Source: Nonomuraea solani
Lineage (GTDB): Bacteria; Actinomycetota; Actinomycetes; Streptosporangiales; Streptosporangiaceae
Length of the DNA stretch: 64,000 nucleotides
Reading direction: 5' to 3'
NCBI RefSeq assembly: GCF_900108335.1
Contig: NZ_FNVT01000002.1
Span: forward strand, 186,001-250,000
The position numbers and the translations under genes were made by a program. The notes beneath the pieces were generated by a model. It did not search any database. It was not told the DNA's origin and was given only the letters and a program-made list of their open reading frames with translations. Positions 1 to 9,180 of this stretch are shown here, in pieces. Each line of letters begins with the position of its first letter. Within the stretch, counting starts at the first letter, position 1.

Positions 1-792
1 CCCATGTCCGAGAAGTACCTGGTGCCGGGCAAGCCCTACTACTTCGGTGGCTGGGTCACGCTCGTGGACCGCCACGAGTATCCGGCCTACCTCGAACTGG
101 CCGGCTCCCTGCGCGGCGATCATCCGGCCACCTGGGACCCCGAGCGTCAGGAGTCGCTCTTCGCTCCGGACGACCCCGTGATGACCGAGCACTTCTGGGA
201 GGGCATGCACGCGCTGTCCGGATATACCGGCCGGATGCTCGCCAAGGCCCTGGACCCCTGGCCCGTCCGCCGCCTCCTCGACGTCGGCGGCGGTGGCGCG
301 GCCTTCGCCGTCGAGCTGTGCCGCGGCCACCCGCAACTCCGTACGACGATCTTCGACCTTCCGTTCGTCTGCGAGCTCACCGAACCCCGGATCATCGAAG
401 CCGGGCTGGAGGACCGGATCAGCCTGGTGGCCGGCGACTTCTTCACCGACCCGCTGCCCGGCGGGCACGACGCCGTGCTGCTGTCGAACATCCTGCACGA
501 CTGGGGCGAGAGCGACGTACGGAAGATCCTGCACGCCTGCGCCGGCGCCCTGCCCCCGGGCGGACTCCTGCTCATCTGCGAGTCCTTCGTCGACGACGAC
601 AAGCAGGGACCGCCGCTGGCCGCGCTGATGAGCCTCAACATGCTGATCGAGACCTGGGGCAGGAACTACACCGCCGCGGAGTACTCGGCCTGGCTGCGCG
701 CCGAGGGCCTGGAACCCGAGGGCGTCCTGCCGTTCGAGGGCCTTGGCGCCAACGGCGTCCTGATCGCCCGCAAGACTTCCCCGGAGGAGTGA
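1..792 (+). CDS. SAM-dependent O-methyltransferase, 5' end cut by window edge
   Basis: Class I methyltransferase of the plant-COMT/TcmN-like O-methyltransferase family, which methylates hydroxyls of natural products. The SAM site LLDVGGGG lies near residue 90 and the family's ILHDW stretch, carrying the catalytic His, near residue 162. The reading frame is open to the window edge. Family members are about 340 aa with an N-terminal dimerisation domain, whereas only about 262 aa are visible, so the true start is probably upstream; the ATG at 4 is likely internal. The stop is 7 nt before the tyrosine phenol-lyase start, so the two are very probably co-transcribed. The substrate cannot be read from the sequence. 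Confidence 0.86.
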   Translation, partial: PMSEKYLVPGKPYYFGGWVTLVDRHEYPAYLELAGSLRGDHPATWDPERQESLFAPDDPVMTEHFWEGMHALSGYTGRMLAKALDPWPVRRLLDVGGGGAAFAVELCRGHPQLRTTIFDLPFVCELTEPRIIEAGLEDRISLVAGDFFTDPLPGGHDAVLLSNILHDWGESDVRKILHACAGALPPGGLLLICESFVDDDKQGPPLAALMSLNMLIETWGRNYTAAEYSAWLRAEGLEPEGVLPFEGLGANGVLIARKTSPEE

Positions 793-799
793 GAACCTC

Positions 800-2218
800 A
801 TGTCCGGACGCCACCCGGCGGAGCCGTGGCGCATCAAGATGGTCGAACGGCTGCCGGTCACCACCCGGCAGGAGCGGCAGCGGGCCCTGCGGGACGCGGG
901 ATACAACATCAGCCTGCTGCGCTCCGAGGACGTGTACATCGATCTGTACACGGACTCGGGCACCAACGCCATGTCGGACCGCCAGTGGGCGGCGCTCATG
1001 TCCGGCGACGAAGCCTACGCCGGAGCGCGGAGTTTCTACCGGTTCGAAACCGCGGTGCGTGATCACTACGGCTACGAGCACGTCATCCCCACCCACCAGG
1101 GCCGCGGCGCGGAGAACATCCTCTCCCGCGCCCTGATCCGGCCCGGCTGCCACATCCCCGGCAACATGTACTTCACCACCACCCGCGCCCACCAGGAGCT
1201 CAACGGCGGCACCTTCCACGACGTCATCATCGACGAGGCCCACGATCCGGGCTGCGAGCACCCCTTCAAGGGGAACATCGACCTCGCCAAGCTGGAGCGG
1301 CTCATCCACGAGGTGGGCCCCGAGCACATCCCGTACGTGTCGGTCGCAGCCACCGTCAACATGGCGGGCGGGCAGCCGATCAGCATGGCCAACCTGACCG
1401 CCGTACGCGACCTCACCCGGCGCCACGACATTCCGATCATCCTGGACGCCGCCCGCGCCGTGGAGAACGCCTGGTTCATCCGGCAGCGGGAACCGGGCTG
1501 GCAGGACCACACCGTGGCCGGCGTCCTCCGGGAGCTCTGCGCGCGCACCGACGGCGCCACCATGTCCGCCAAAAAGGACAGCCTCGCCAACATCGGCGGC
1601 TGGCTCGGCGTCCGCGACGCCGGCCTGGCCGAGCAGGCCCGCAATCTCGTCGTGCTGTACGAGGGCCTGCACACCTACGGGGGCATGGCGGGACGCGACA
1701 TGGAGGCCGTCGCCGAAGGCATCGCGGAGTCCGTACAGGAGGAGAACATCCGGGCCCGCATCGACCAGGTCGCCTATCTGGGGCGGCAGTTGTCCGACGC
1801 GGGGATACCGCTCGTCCACCCCATCGGGGGCCACGCCGTCTGCGTCGACGCCGCGGCCACGCTGCCCCACCTGCCCCGCGACGAGTTCCCGGCCCAGACC
1901 CTGGCCGCCGCCCTCTACCTCGACTCCGGCGTCCGTGCCGCCGAACGCGGCACCGTGTCCGCCGGCCGCGACCCCGACACGGGCGGCAACCGCCATCCCC
2001 GGCTCGAACTCATCCGCCTCACCATCCCGCGACGCGTCTACACCCAGAGCCACATGGACGTCGTGGCCGACGGCGTGATCAGCGTGTACAAGCAGCGGGA
2101 CCTGCTCGACAGCGGTCTGCGGTTCGTCCATGAGCCGGACGTGCTGCGCTTCTTCCAGGCCCGCTTCCTGCCCACCGCTCCGGACTCCATCCTGACCCGG
2201 CCGGCACGGGAGCCCTGA
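800..2218 (+). CDS. Tyrosine phenol-lyase / tryptophanase family PLP enzyme
   Basis: PLP-dependent beta-eliminating lyase; known members split tyrosine to phenol, pyruvate and ammonia (TPL), or tryptophan to indole (TnaA). The PLP lysine is in SAKKDSLANIGG (about K259). Other active-site positions are present: Tyr in SFYRFE, Arg in QGRGAEN, the TTT of NMYFTTT, the Asp and Arg of DAARAVEN, and Arg in RLTIPRR. The residue separating TPL from tryptophanase is Arg in AERG (about R383), as in TPL; tryptophanase has a hydrophobic residue there. Length, 472 aa, is normal. GGAGGAG lies about 12 nt before the ATG. It follows the O-methyltransferase and precedes a LuxR regulator, which suggests specialised metabolism rather than catabolism. 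Specificity for free tyrosine is inferred. Confidence 0.92.
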   Translation: MSGRHPAEPWRIKMVERLPVTTRQERQRALRDAGYNISLLRSEDVYIDLYTDSGTNAMSDRQWAALMSGDEAYAGARSFYRFETAVRDHYGYEHVIPTHQGRGAENILSRALIRPGCHIPGNMYFTTTRAHQELNGGTFHDVIIDEAHDPGCEHPFKGNIDLAKLERLIHEVGPEHIPYVSVAATVNMAGGQPISMANLTAVRDLTRRHDIPIILDAARAVENAWFIRQREPGWQDHTVAGVLRELCARTDGATMSAKKDSLANIGGWLGVRDAGLAEQARNLVVLYEGLHTYGGMAGRDMEAVAEGIAESVQEENIRARIDQVAYLGRQLSDAGIPLVHPIGGHAVCVDAAATLPHLPRDEFPAQTLAAALYLDSGVRAAERGTVSAGRDPDTGGNRHPRLELIRLTIPRRVYTQSHMDVVADGVISVYKQRDLLDSGLRFVHEPDVLRFFQARFLPTAPDSILTRPAREP

Positions 2219-2286
2219 GACCGTTCGTTCCGACGTGCACGAAAATTCGGTGGCCCGCACGGCGCGCTCCGGCGCACACTGAAACC

Positions 2287-3306
2287 GTGATTACGGAGTG
2301 TGTCCGGTTGCATCGGGATCTGTGTGGGGCGCTGGTCCCTGGCGCCGGAATGGAAGCGGTGGCGGCGGAGCTGTCACGCGTGATCGCGACCGTGGTGCCG
2401 CACGACGCGCTGCGCTGCGGGACGAACAATCCGTCGTCGGGCCCGGGCATCACCACGCTGGCGTTCTGGCACGGATACACGCCCGATCTCGGCCGCGACC
2501 TGCTCAGGCCGGACCGTGTGGCGGAGTACATGGGGGAACTGGCCCATCTGGCGCTGAAGCAGGTCCCTGTGACGGTGGCCCGGCAGGCGCGGCCGGGCAT
2601 GCGCGACCGGCTGCTGAACGAACACGGGGCCGGCGAGGAGCTGTGCCTGGCGCTGCGGTCCGCGCAGGGCGTGTGGGGCGTGCTCTGCCTGATGCGGGCG
2701 GCGGGCGCCCGTCCGTTCGACGACGCCGACGCACGCCGGCTGGCCGGCGTCGGGCCCGCGCTGGTCGCCGCGTTTCGCGGCTATGTGACGGCCTCGCCGG
2801 CCACGTCCCTCCCACCCGAGCCGCCGCCGGGCATGCTCGTCGTCGGGGCGGACAGCCGGATCAAGACGATGACGCCGCAGGCGCGGCCGTGGCTGGCGGC
2901 GATGAGAACGCACCTGGCCGTACCCGAGTGGCTGGCCGACTGCTCGTTCTCGTGCCTGGCGGCGGCGGCGCGCGAGCACCCGAGGCACCTGCGGCTCTGC
3001 GTGCCCTCGGTGGGATGCGGCTGGTGGACCACGATCGAGGCCCAGCGGCTCGGGGACGACGGAGACGTGGCGATCATGATCCAGCGCGCGACCGGCACGT
3101 CGCTGATGCCCTCGTTCTGCGACTGGTACGGGGTCACCGCCCGCGAACGCCAGATCATGCAGCACCTCTACAGCGGGTCCGCGCCCAAGCAGATCGCCCG
3201 CGCGCTCGACCTGTCCGTCTACACGGTCGGCGACCATCTCAAGGCTCTCTTCCGCAAGACGGGCACGAGCGGACGCGATGAACTCATCGCCTCGCTCAAC
3301 ACGTGA
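2287..3306 (+). CDS. GAF-domain LuxR-type transcriptional regulator
   Basis: DNA-binding regulator of 339 aa starting at GTG. Residues 1-160 look like a GAF-type sensor fold and a second, less clear segment follows. The last 60 residues are a LuxR helix-turn-helix: YGVTARERQIMQHL followed by SAPKQIARALDLSVYTVGDH. No response-regulator receiver domain is visible, so the input is probably a ligand rather than a histidine kinase. It starts 68 nt after the tyrosine phenol-lyase stop in the same direction and likely controls the preceding methyltransferase/lyase genes; this link is inferred. Confidence 0.9.
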   Translation: MITECVRLHRDLCGALVPGAGMEAVAAELSRVIATVVPHDALRCGTNNPSSGPGITTLAFWHGYTPDLGRDLLRPDRVAEYMGELAHLALKQVPVTVARQARPGMRDRLLNEHGAGEELCLALRSAQGVWGVLCLMRAAGARPFDDADARRLAGVGPALVAAFRGYVTASPATSLPPEPPPGMLVVGADSRIKTMTPQARPWLAAMRTHLAVPEWLADCSFSCLAAAAREHPRHLRLCVPSVGCGWWTTIEAQRLGDDGDVAIMIQRATGTSLMPSFCDWYGVTARERQIMQHLYSGSAPKQIARALDLSVYTVGDHLKALFRKTGTSGRDELIASLNT

Positions 3307-3322
3307 CGTGCCCGCACGCGTA

Positions 3323-3371
3323 ACACCGGCCCCGATATCCCACGCCCGGCATGGGATATCGGGGCCGGTGT
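3323..3371. terminator. Bidirectional terminator, 20-bp perfect stem
   Basis: Arms 3323-3342 and 3352-3371 are perfect reverse complements with a 9-nt loop. The hairpin lies between the convergent LuxR gene (stop at 3306) and the small secreted-protein gene (stop at 3382), so it can end transcription from both sides. There is no T-tract, as is common in actinomycetes. Confidence 0.85.
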
Positions 3372-3381
3372 AAACGACCGG

Positions 3382-3603
3382 TCAGGGGGTCGTGAAAAGC
3401 CACCATTGGGGGGTGCCGTTCTGCGCGCAGAAATACGACACCCATTGACCGGCCTGCTGCCCTTGGTTGCCGGACACCCAGCAGACCTCGTAGCTGGCAT
3501 AAGGGCCGTACACGGACTGGGCCGTCGCGGGAGCGACGCCGGCGCCCAGCGCCAGGCAGAGGGCGCCGGCAAGGCCGGCGAACAGACGGGCTCGATAACG
3601 CAT
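3382..3603 (-). CDS. Small secreted protein of unknown function
   Basis: 73 aa with a Sec signal peptide: basic start MRYRAR, hydrophobic core, and likely cleavage after ATAQS near residue 30. The mature part of about 43 aa is aromatic-rich (VYGPYASYE, TPQWWLF) and has two cysteines (EVCW, YFCAQ) that could form one disulfide. AAGGA lies about 9 nt before the ATG. I recognise no family. It ends just past the strong terminator shared with the LuxR gene. Confidence 0.7.
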   Translation of the reverse strand: MRYRARLFAGLAGALCLALGAGVAPATAQSVYGPYASYEVCWVSGNQGQQAGQWVSYFCAQNGTPQWWLFTTP

Positions 3604-3679
3604 GATCGTTTTCCTTTTTCCTGTGATGGTCGTCGGGCTCGGGCCCGAAGAGGTGGACGTGTGCCACGACGGGGTGAGG

Positions 3680-4123
3680 TCAGATGTTGTGCGAGAAGTC
3701 CCCGCCGAAGCCCGCGATGAAAACGTGGCTGTCGATCTGACCGGCGGCGAAGTACATCGAGATCCCGCATCCGAAGTTGATGCCGTCGCGGCCTACGGGG
3801 AAGACGTTGTTCGCGCTCAGGCCGTGCACGTGATCACCTTCGATTTTGAGGTCGTCTCTGGCCAGGATGCGGTTCGGGCCGTCCCAGACGTGCACGTGGA
3901 GGAGCGAGCTGGTCTCCCGCGCGTGGAAGAGGATGAGCACCCTGTCCAGGGTGGCCCGGCGGTCCTCGACGATGACGGGGGTGGGAATGGCCAGGTGGAT
4001 CCAGTCGCCGCCGTTTGCCGGGAGCGAGAAGGTGACGCCGAATCCCTGGCGGAACGCGCTCGTACCGGGATTCTCGGCCACAGCCGTGAAGCCGTGCTGC
4101 CATGACGCGTACAATTTCGACAT
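3680..4123 (-). CDS. Conserved hypothetical protein, possibly DUF6623-like
   Basis: 147 aa, no signal peptide or membrane segment. It starts MSKLYASWQHG and is predicted to be mostly beta, with alternating stretches such as HVHVWDGPNRI and a Gly-rich end. Composition and length resemble small actinobacterial single-domain beta proteins (DUF6623 type), recalled from memory only. A strong AAGGAG sits just upstream of the ATG. It lies 76 nt upstream of, and in the same direction as, the small secreted-protein gene. Confidence 0.72.
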   Translation of the reverse strand: MSKLYASWQHGFTAVAENPGTSAFRQGFGVTFSLPANGGDWIHLAIPTPVIVEDRRATLDRVLILFHARETSSLLHVHVWDGPNRILARDDLKIEGDHVHGLSANNVFPVGRDGINFGCGISMYFAAGQIDSHVFIAGFGGDFSHNI

Positions 4124-4673
4124 TGTCTTTCTCCTTGCGGTTCTGGCCGGCTGTTGATTTCGTGGTGACCCCGGAATCCGGACCCGTTCGGGTCTTTACG
4201 GTCCGGCTCTTTCTGTTGGCTCAACGATAAAATGCCTTGGGCAAATCTTGATATCCCTAAGGTTAGGGATGCGCATTTCCCAGAAAAAGCACATCAATAG
4301 GGCAAAATTCGCCGCAGCATTACCATGGGTGCGCGGATATGCCGTACGTCCTCGTATCAGTTCAGGAGAGGAGGCAGCGCGCCCGCGCCGGCGGCGGTCC
4401 TTCGGGTGCGGCGCCAGACCACCGCGATCCGCGCGATCAGGCCGAACAGTGGGAGCGTGCCGATCAGCCGGCTCAGGGTCAGCGGCGGGCCGGGTTGCTC
4501 CAGCACGTTCAGGTGGCGCAACTCGCCAACACCTTCGCCGGCCGGACCCGTACGGACATTCGGCACCCACATCCTTGATCACGGTTTGGTGTCGTGCGAC
4601 CAGCCGATCTTGACGTGGGAGCGCACATAAGACGTTATTAGAACGTCTGTTCCCATTCGTGCAGGAGGTCTTT
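4124..4673. other. Intergenic region with a possible small minus-strand ORF
   Basis: Divergent promoter region between the genes at 4123 (-) and 4674 (+). A 71-aa minus-strand frame at 4357-4572 has GC-rich third positions and a hydrophobic stretch (LIGTLPLFGLIARIAVVW) followed by Arg. It could be a small membrane protein or the tail of a lost gene, but its ATG has no well-spaced ribosome site. Nothing else recognised. Confidence 0.35.
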
Positions 4674-6029
4674 GTGCGTCACCCACTGGTTCGCCGATTA
4701 GCCGCTTACTGCGGCGCCGCCGGCCTGATCATCGGCCTGCTCACTGTCGCGGCCCCCGCCGCCTCGGCGGCCGGCACCACGACCGACCTCGGGGTGGCCG
4801 ACTCCTGGACCGCCGACCTGGCCGTCGGTGGCGGCCGGGTGTTCGTGCGCGCCGACGACCGGATCATCGTGACCGACACCGGCGGAAACCTCACCGGCGC
4901 GGTCACCGGCCTGTCCGGCGTCCGCGGGCTGGCCATGAACGCGGACGACACCCGCCTGTACGCGGCGCTCGCCGGCTCGAACGAGGTGGTCGAGATCGAG
5001 ACCGCGAGCCTCGCCGTCACCCGGCGGATCGACCTGGCCCACCTGTGCCCGTCCACACTGGCGTTGCTGGGCGAGCGGCTGTGGGTAGGGCACGGGTGCG
5101 ACATCGGCCCTGGCGGCGTCGTCGGCCTGGATTTGAGCGCGGCCAGACCGGTGCCGGTGGCGGTCGGGGGCGAGCACCTGCGCGCTCCCGTGCTCTCGGC
5201 CGCCGGCGACACGCTCGTGGTCGGCCAGGCCCACCTGCACCGCACTGACATGCTGGTCTACGACGTCGGCGACGGCACCCCGGAGCTACGCGGCACGATC
5301 GACGGCGATGAGTGGGACATGCACTACCTGAGCGACCTCGCCTTGACCGCCGACGGCACCACCCTGTTCTCCGCGGCCGACACCCCCGGTCACTTCACCA
5401 GGTACGACACCAGGACTCTGGTGCCGACCGGCACCTACGGCGACGACGACGACTGGTACGGATATCCGTCGGCCGTGGCGCTCGGCTCGGGCGACGCCTA
5501 CGTCGCCGCGGGACGCCAGTGGGGCAGCACCGACCTCACGGTCTACGACGTCGCGACCGGCGAGGCGATGTTCGCGGCCGACCAGCCGGACGCCGAACTG
5601 CTCCCGAACGGCGTCGCGTTCTCCGGCCCGGACGTCTTCGTGCTGCTGCGGAGCTCCGCGGACCGGCTGCTGCTGTGGCGGGTGACGGGCGTCGCGCTGC
5701 CGGCATCCAGTCTGACGGTGACGGCCCCGGCGCGCGCGTACATCGGCTCGCCGGTCACCGTCGAGGGACGGCTCACCGGCTCCGACGGCAAGGCGCTCGG
5801 GCTCAAGCCGCTCACGGTCACCCGTCATCTGCTCAACGGGACGAAAGAGCCGCTCACCGGCGTGACGACGCAGCAGAACGGCACATTCACTTTCGAGGAC
5901 ACGCCGCCGGACACCGGTCAGGTGACCTACTTGGTGTTCTGGGACGGCGACGACCACCACCGCCGAACCAGCGCCTCCGTCACCGTGACGGTCAGGCAGA
6001 GATCCACCCTCACCACGGACGGGCCGTAG
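4674..6029 (+). CDS. Secreted beta-propeller protein with C-terminal Ig-like domain
   Basis: About 451 aa. I chose the GTG at 4674 because AGGAGGT lies 4 nt upstream; the GTG at 4659 would put this site inside the coding region. Residues 1-35 are a Sec signal peptide ending near APAASAAG. Residues about 40-340 hold repeated propeller-blade-like units with phrases such as VFVRADDRIIVTDTGG and LALTADGTTLFSA, as in YVTN/WD40-like quinoprotein propellers. The last 100 residues are an Ig-like beta sandwich (LTVTAPARAYIGSPVTVEG). No catalytic motif was seen; a surface binding role is inferred. Confidence 0.82.
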   Translation: MRHPLVRRLAAYCGAAGLIIGLLTVAAPAASAAGTTTDLGVADSWTADLAVGGGRVFVRADDRIIVTDTGGNLTGAVTGLSGVRGLAMNADDTRLYAALAGSNEVVEIETASLAVTRRIDLAHLCPSTLALLGERLWVGHGCDIGPGGVVGLDLSAARPVPVAVGGEHLRAPVLSAAGDTLVVGQAHLHRTDMLVYDVGDGTPELRGTIDGDEWDMHYLSDLALTADGTTLFSAADTPGHFTRYDTRTLVPTGTYGDDDDWYGYPSAVALGSGDAYVAAGRQWGSTDLTVYDVATGEAMFAADQPDAELLPNGVAFSGPDVFVLLRSSADRLLLWRVTGVALPASSLTVTAPARAYIGSPVTVEGRLTGSDGKALGLKPLTVTRHLLNGTKEPLTGVTTQQNGTFTFEDTPPDTGQVTYLVFWDGDDHHRRTSASVTVTVRQRSTLTTDGP

Positions 6030-6152
6030 TCAGGCGCCGTCTGCCCGGCCATGGAGCCGACCGGCGCCGTAGAGCCCGATGGATGCCGAGCAGGGGACGA
6101 GGCTCCGTCGCGGTAGGGTTCTGGCGGACTTTCTTTGAGGTGGACGGCACGG

Positions 6153-7337
6153 GTGAGTAAGGCTAATGAGCTGATCGGCGCGGCGATGGAGGCCCTTGCC
6201 CGCGAGGATGAGGCGGCCTTCGACTCCGCCGCCGCCTTCCTGGCCGACCGGGACGACGCCGATCGCGTGCTGGTGGAGGTTGCGACCCGTGCGATCGAGG
6301 GTTTGTGGCGGAACGGCTGGCAGCCCGCCGACGTGGTCAGGATCGCGGCCAGGCGGCTGACCGACTGGCACGGGCGGGTGGCGGCCGACCTCATCGCCTG
6401 GGAGATGCGGGCCTACGCGCCGGCCACGGTGGATGAGCGCTGGCGCGACCAGCTCGCCGGCCTCGAGGCCGCGGTGTGGTGGAAGGGCGACTACCTGGCG
6501 GCTCGGCAGGCGCGCGACGGGGCCGGCCGGCTGGTGACCGTCTCCGGTGGGCTGGAGCTGCTGGGGTTGCTGACCGGGCTGCCGCGGCTGGAGTCGTTGA
6601 GCCCGCGGCCCGGGGCCGCTCGCCGTACGGTCCGGGCACGCCCGCACGCGGTCAGCGAGAAGACGTTCGCGCGGGTACGGGCGCTGCTCGCCAAGGCGGA
6701 GTCGACGACGTACGAGGCGGAGGCGGAGACGTTCACGTCGGCGGCGCAGAGCTTGATGGCGAAGTACAGCATCGACGCGGCGATGCTGGACGCACAGCCA
6801 GGCGGAGGTGAGGCCCCGGCGGGCATCCGGGTCGGCATCGACGCGCCGTACGAGCAGCCCAAGGCCGTGCTGCTCAACCTCGTCGCCGAGGCCAACAGGT
6901 GCCGGGTGATCTGGTCGAAGGAGCTGGGGTTCGCCACCGTGCTGGGGTTCTGGGCGGACCTGTCCTGGGTGGAGGTGCTGTTCACCTCGCTGCTGGTGCA
7001 GGCGCAGACCGCGCTGGTGAACTCGGGCACCAAGAAGCACGGCACCGGCCGGTCGAGGAGTAAGACGTTCCGCCAGTCGTTCCTGTCGGCGTTCGCCTCC
7101 CGGATCGGGGAGCGGCTCGCCGCGGCCACGGCGGGTGCGGTCTCGCAGGAGAGCGCCGACCGGGGCACCGACCTGGTGCCGGTGCTGGCGGCCCGCGAAC
7201 AGGAGGTGGAGCAGGCGGTCGAGCGCATGTTCCCGGACCTGGTCTCGCACGCGATCCGCACGTCCTGGGACCGGGAGGGCTGGGCGGCCGGCCGTACCGC
7301 CGCCGATCAGGCCAACCTCGGGGCGCGAGAACGATAG
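6153..7337 (+). CDS. DUF2786 domain-containing protein
   Basis: About 394 aa, cytosolic. The centre carries the DUF2786 signature FARVRALLAKAESTTYEAE followed by SAAQSLMAKYSID (residues about 168-215). The C-terminal half is a helical conserved region with a basic stretch (GTGRSRSKTF). I placed the start at the GTG of VSKANELIGAAMEAL because relatives begin this way; a TTG 18 nt upstream is possible. The function of DUF2786 proteins is unknown. Confidence 0.82.
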   Translation: MSKANELIGAAMEALAREDEAAFDSAAAFLADRDDADRVLVEVATRAIEGLWRNGWQPADVVRIAARRLTDWHGRVAADLIAWEMRAYAPATVDERWRDQLAGLEAAVWWKGDYLAARQARDGAGRLVTVSGGLELLGLLTGLPRLESLSPRPGAARRTVRARPHAVSEKTFARVRALLAKAESTTYEAEAETFTSAAQSLMAKYSIDAAMLDAQPGGGEAPAGIRVGIDAPYEQPKAVLLNLVAEANRCRVIWSKELGFATVLGFWADLSWVEVLFTSLLVQAQTALVNSGTKKHGTGRSRSKTFRQSFLSAFASRIGERLAAATAGAVSQESADRGTDLVPVLAAREQEVEQAVERMFPDLVSHAIRTSWDREGWAAGRTAADQANLGARER

Positions 7338-7405
7338 CGCCTGCAAGTGTCCCTGGCGGTAGCCGTCCAAGGACTCGACGACACGGACGGTCGACGTGCT
7401 CGATT

Positions 7406-7437
7406 TTCTGCAGGTGGCATTCCAGCGACCTGCAGAA
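7406..7437. terminator. Hairpin terminator between convergent genes
   Basis: Arms 7406-7415 and 7428-7437 are perfect 10-bp reverse complements with a 12-nt loop. The hairpin lies between the DUF2786 gene (stop 7337) and the minus-strand ORF ending at 7459, which supports that ORF being a real transcribed unit. Confidence 0.7.
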
Positions 7438-7458
7438 TACTCAGAACTCCGCAGACTA

Positions 7459-7674
7459 TTACGCGAGGGAGTCGAGACGCTTGCGTCCCTTGTCCGTCAA
7501 CGACGCCAGGTGTACGCCTACACCGAAGGTGGTGAAGCCCGACCTGGCCGCGTTCGTGAACTCTGCGATCACCAGGTCTGACGGGAACTCCTTGACCAGG
7601 ACGTCATAGGCTGCGAATCCGTGGTCCCGGACGGCGGCGAGGATCCTGTCCGTGTTCAGCTCGGGGTGCTCCAC
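7459..7674 (-). CDS. Small hypothetical protein, possibly a truncated gene
   Basis: 71 aa from a GTG preceded by GGAGGA. Codon use is coding-like and the protein is amphipathic (ILAAVRDHGFAAYDVLVKEF, ending LTDKGRKRLDSLA). The frame stays open a short way upstream with plausible sequence (LLEEIVEHPEL), so it could be the tail of a longer lost gene. No family recognised. It converges on the DUF2786 gene across a hairpin terminator. Confidence 0.5.
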   Translation of the reverse strand: MEHPELNTDRILAAVRDHGFAAYDVLVKEFPSDLVIAEFTNAARSGFTTFGVGVHLASLTDKGRKRLDSLA

Positions 7675-8077
7675 GATCTCCTCCAGCAGGTCGCCTTGCC
7701 CTTTACAGTCTCACCGACTGCCGAGACCTGTCATCCTCAAACGACTTTCTTGGTATCCGGTCCCGGCTTCTCTGTGCGGGCCCGGTCCGATATCGGCAGC
7801 TTCTGCCTCGTCCACGTGCTGAAACAGCTCGTTCGCGAGCCCGTGGAGGATGCCTCCTTGCCACACCCCTCAGCACAGAGCTTCACACCCGCTTACTGCC
7901 TCTGTCCGTTTTGAGCAGGAAGGGGAACCCTCCGCCAGGCCGTACCGCATCAGAGCCCAAGACCGCCGGGGCCCTGCTCATAGCGTCTTGAGAGCGGGAG
8001 TTCCGCCGAATTGCCGAAGCCGGGCCGGGCCGTTGCTAGAGTGATCCGCTCGATTGAGTCGATCAAGAGGACGGGCC
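7675..8077. other. Intergenic, nothing recognised
   Basis: About 400 bases with no convincing coding frame, repeat or RNA. It must hold the promoters of the divergent genes on both sides. Confidence 0.5.
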
Positions 8078-8605
8078 ATGAACAAATCGAACGTCTACCG
8101 AATCGGACGCACGGTGCTGGCAGTGGCGGTGGCGGGAGCAGTCACGTCGATCGCCGTCGCGCCCCCCGCGCTCGCCGCTCAAAAGGCCACGCTGGGGCCG
8201 TACGGATATGGCAGCCTGAAGCTCGGCATGAGCGCCACGAAGGCCAAGGCGACCGGCACGGTCGTCCGCAAACCAGCGGGAGACCACGCCGGGTGCACGG
8301 GCTGGGACCTGAAGGAGAAGCCGTACGGCGAATACCAGGTTGGGGCGATCATATCCAAGAGGTACGGGCTCACCATGATCGTCGCGCACGCCGGCATGAA
8401 AACGCCCAAGGGCATCCGCTTCGGCTCCACCAAGGCGCAGCTCAAAGCCGCCTACCCCGACCTGCGGCGCGGCCCGGGAGGCTTCCCCACTGCCGGCGTG
8501 CCGGGCAACAAGAAGGCTTATTACCTCTTCTACCTGTCCTACAAGGACAACCGGGTCGCCGGAATGTCGCTGGTTCTCGCCAAGCACGACTGCCGCAAGT
8601 ACTAG
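8078..8605 (+). CDS. Secreted protein of unknown function
   Basis: 175 aa. The ATG at 8078 is preceded by AAGAGGA and gives a clean signal peptide (MNKSNVYRIGRTVLA, cleavage near ALAAQ). The mature part begins with a repeated-looking motif, YGSLKLGMSATKAKATG, which returns as GIRFGSTKAQLKAAYPDL. This 'LGMSxxxA' pattern is common in small secreted actinobacterial proteins related to bacterial inhibitor-like folds. Two cysteines (HAGCTGW and HDCRKY) could pair. Precise role unknown. Confidence 0.75.
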   Translation: MNKSNVYRIGRTVLAVAVAGAVTSIAVAPPALAAQKATLGPYGYGSLKLGMSATKAKATGTVVRKPAGDHAGCTGWDLKEKPYGEYQVGAIISKRYGLTMIVAHAGMKTPKGIRFGSTKAQLKAAYPDLRRGPGGFPTAGVPGNKKAYYLFYLSYKDNRVAGMSLVLAKHDCRKY

Positions 8606-8649
8606 AGATGCTTGCTCGGCATCACCGCTAACCCTGCCGATAAGTCATC

Positions 8650-9180
8650 CGTACAGGCTTTCCTGGCCCTTTTCGTCCCGGAGGACCGGGCCTTCCTTGC
8701 GGCTCTCCTGACCTCGCTGCCGCGCGACGCCCTGCGCGGGCTCCGGCCACTCATCCGCCCGGACGGCCGCCTACTGTGCGCTCCGTTCGCGCGCTCGTTT
8801 GTGGCTGGTCAACGAGAATCCGTCATCACGGCGAACTCACGGCTTTCGGTACCAAGGTCGCGCCCTCCACCGTCTGGGAGATTTCAACGGCGCGCTGCTC
8901 GGCATGGACCCGAACACCCTCGAACTGAACAAGTTCTCCGAGGACTACTTCGAACCGGTGTACTACGGCCCGCCGGGCATCGCGGCCGGCGGCTGAGGGA
9001 TACTGCTCCTCCTGGAAAGGCGCAAGCGGCACACGATCGTGTTGGAGGCCAGACACCGAGGATGAACGCCGCCTGGCCCGTGTGCTCCAGAAGTACCTGA
9101 CCAACCTCAACGACCAGCGGATCGTCCGCCGAAAACCCGTCGTCGCCGGCATGATCAGCGAATCCCACCACGCCACATAA
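8650..9180 (+). mobile_element. Decayed integrase-type IS (IS3/IS481-like) remnant
   Basis: Broken frames match the usual plan of actinobacterial integrase-core transposases in order: PEDRAFLAALLTSLPRDAL (N-terminal), RPPTVRSVRALV, HGELTAFGTKVAPSTVWEI (HTH), and at 9061-9180 the C-terminal ERRLARVLQKYL with the end motif RRKPVVAGMISE. The catalytic core is missing. A foreign-looking coding patch at 8893-8996 (DPNTLELNKFSEDYF) sits in the gap. Not functional. Confidence 0.75.

Noticed and set aside
635..2260. Long minus-strand frame opposite the tyrosine phenol-lyase
   Set aside because: It is the antisense shadow of a strongly conserved enzyme, with Arg/Gly/Val-rich composition and no domain.
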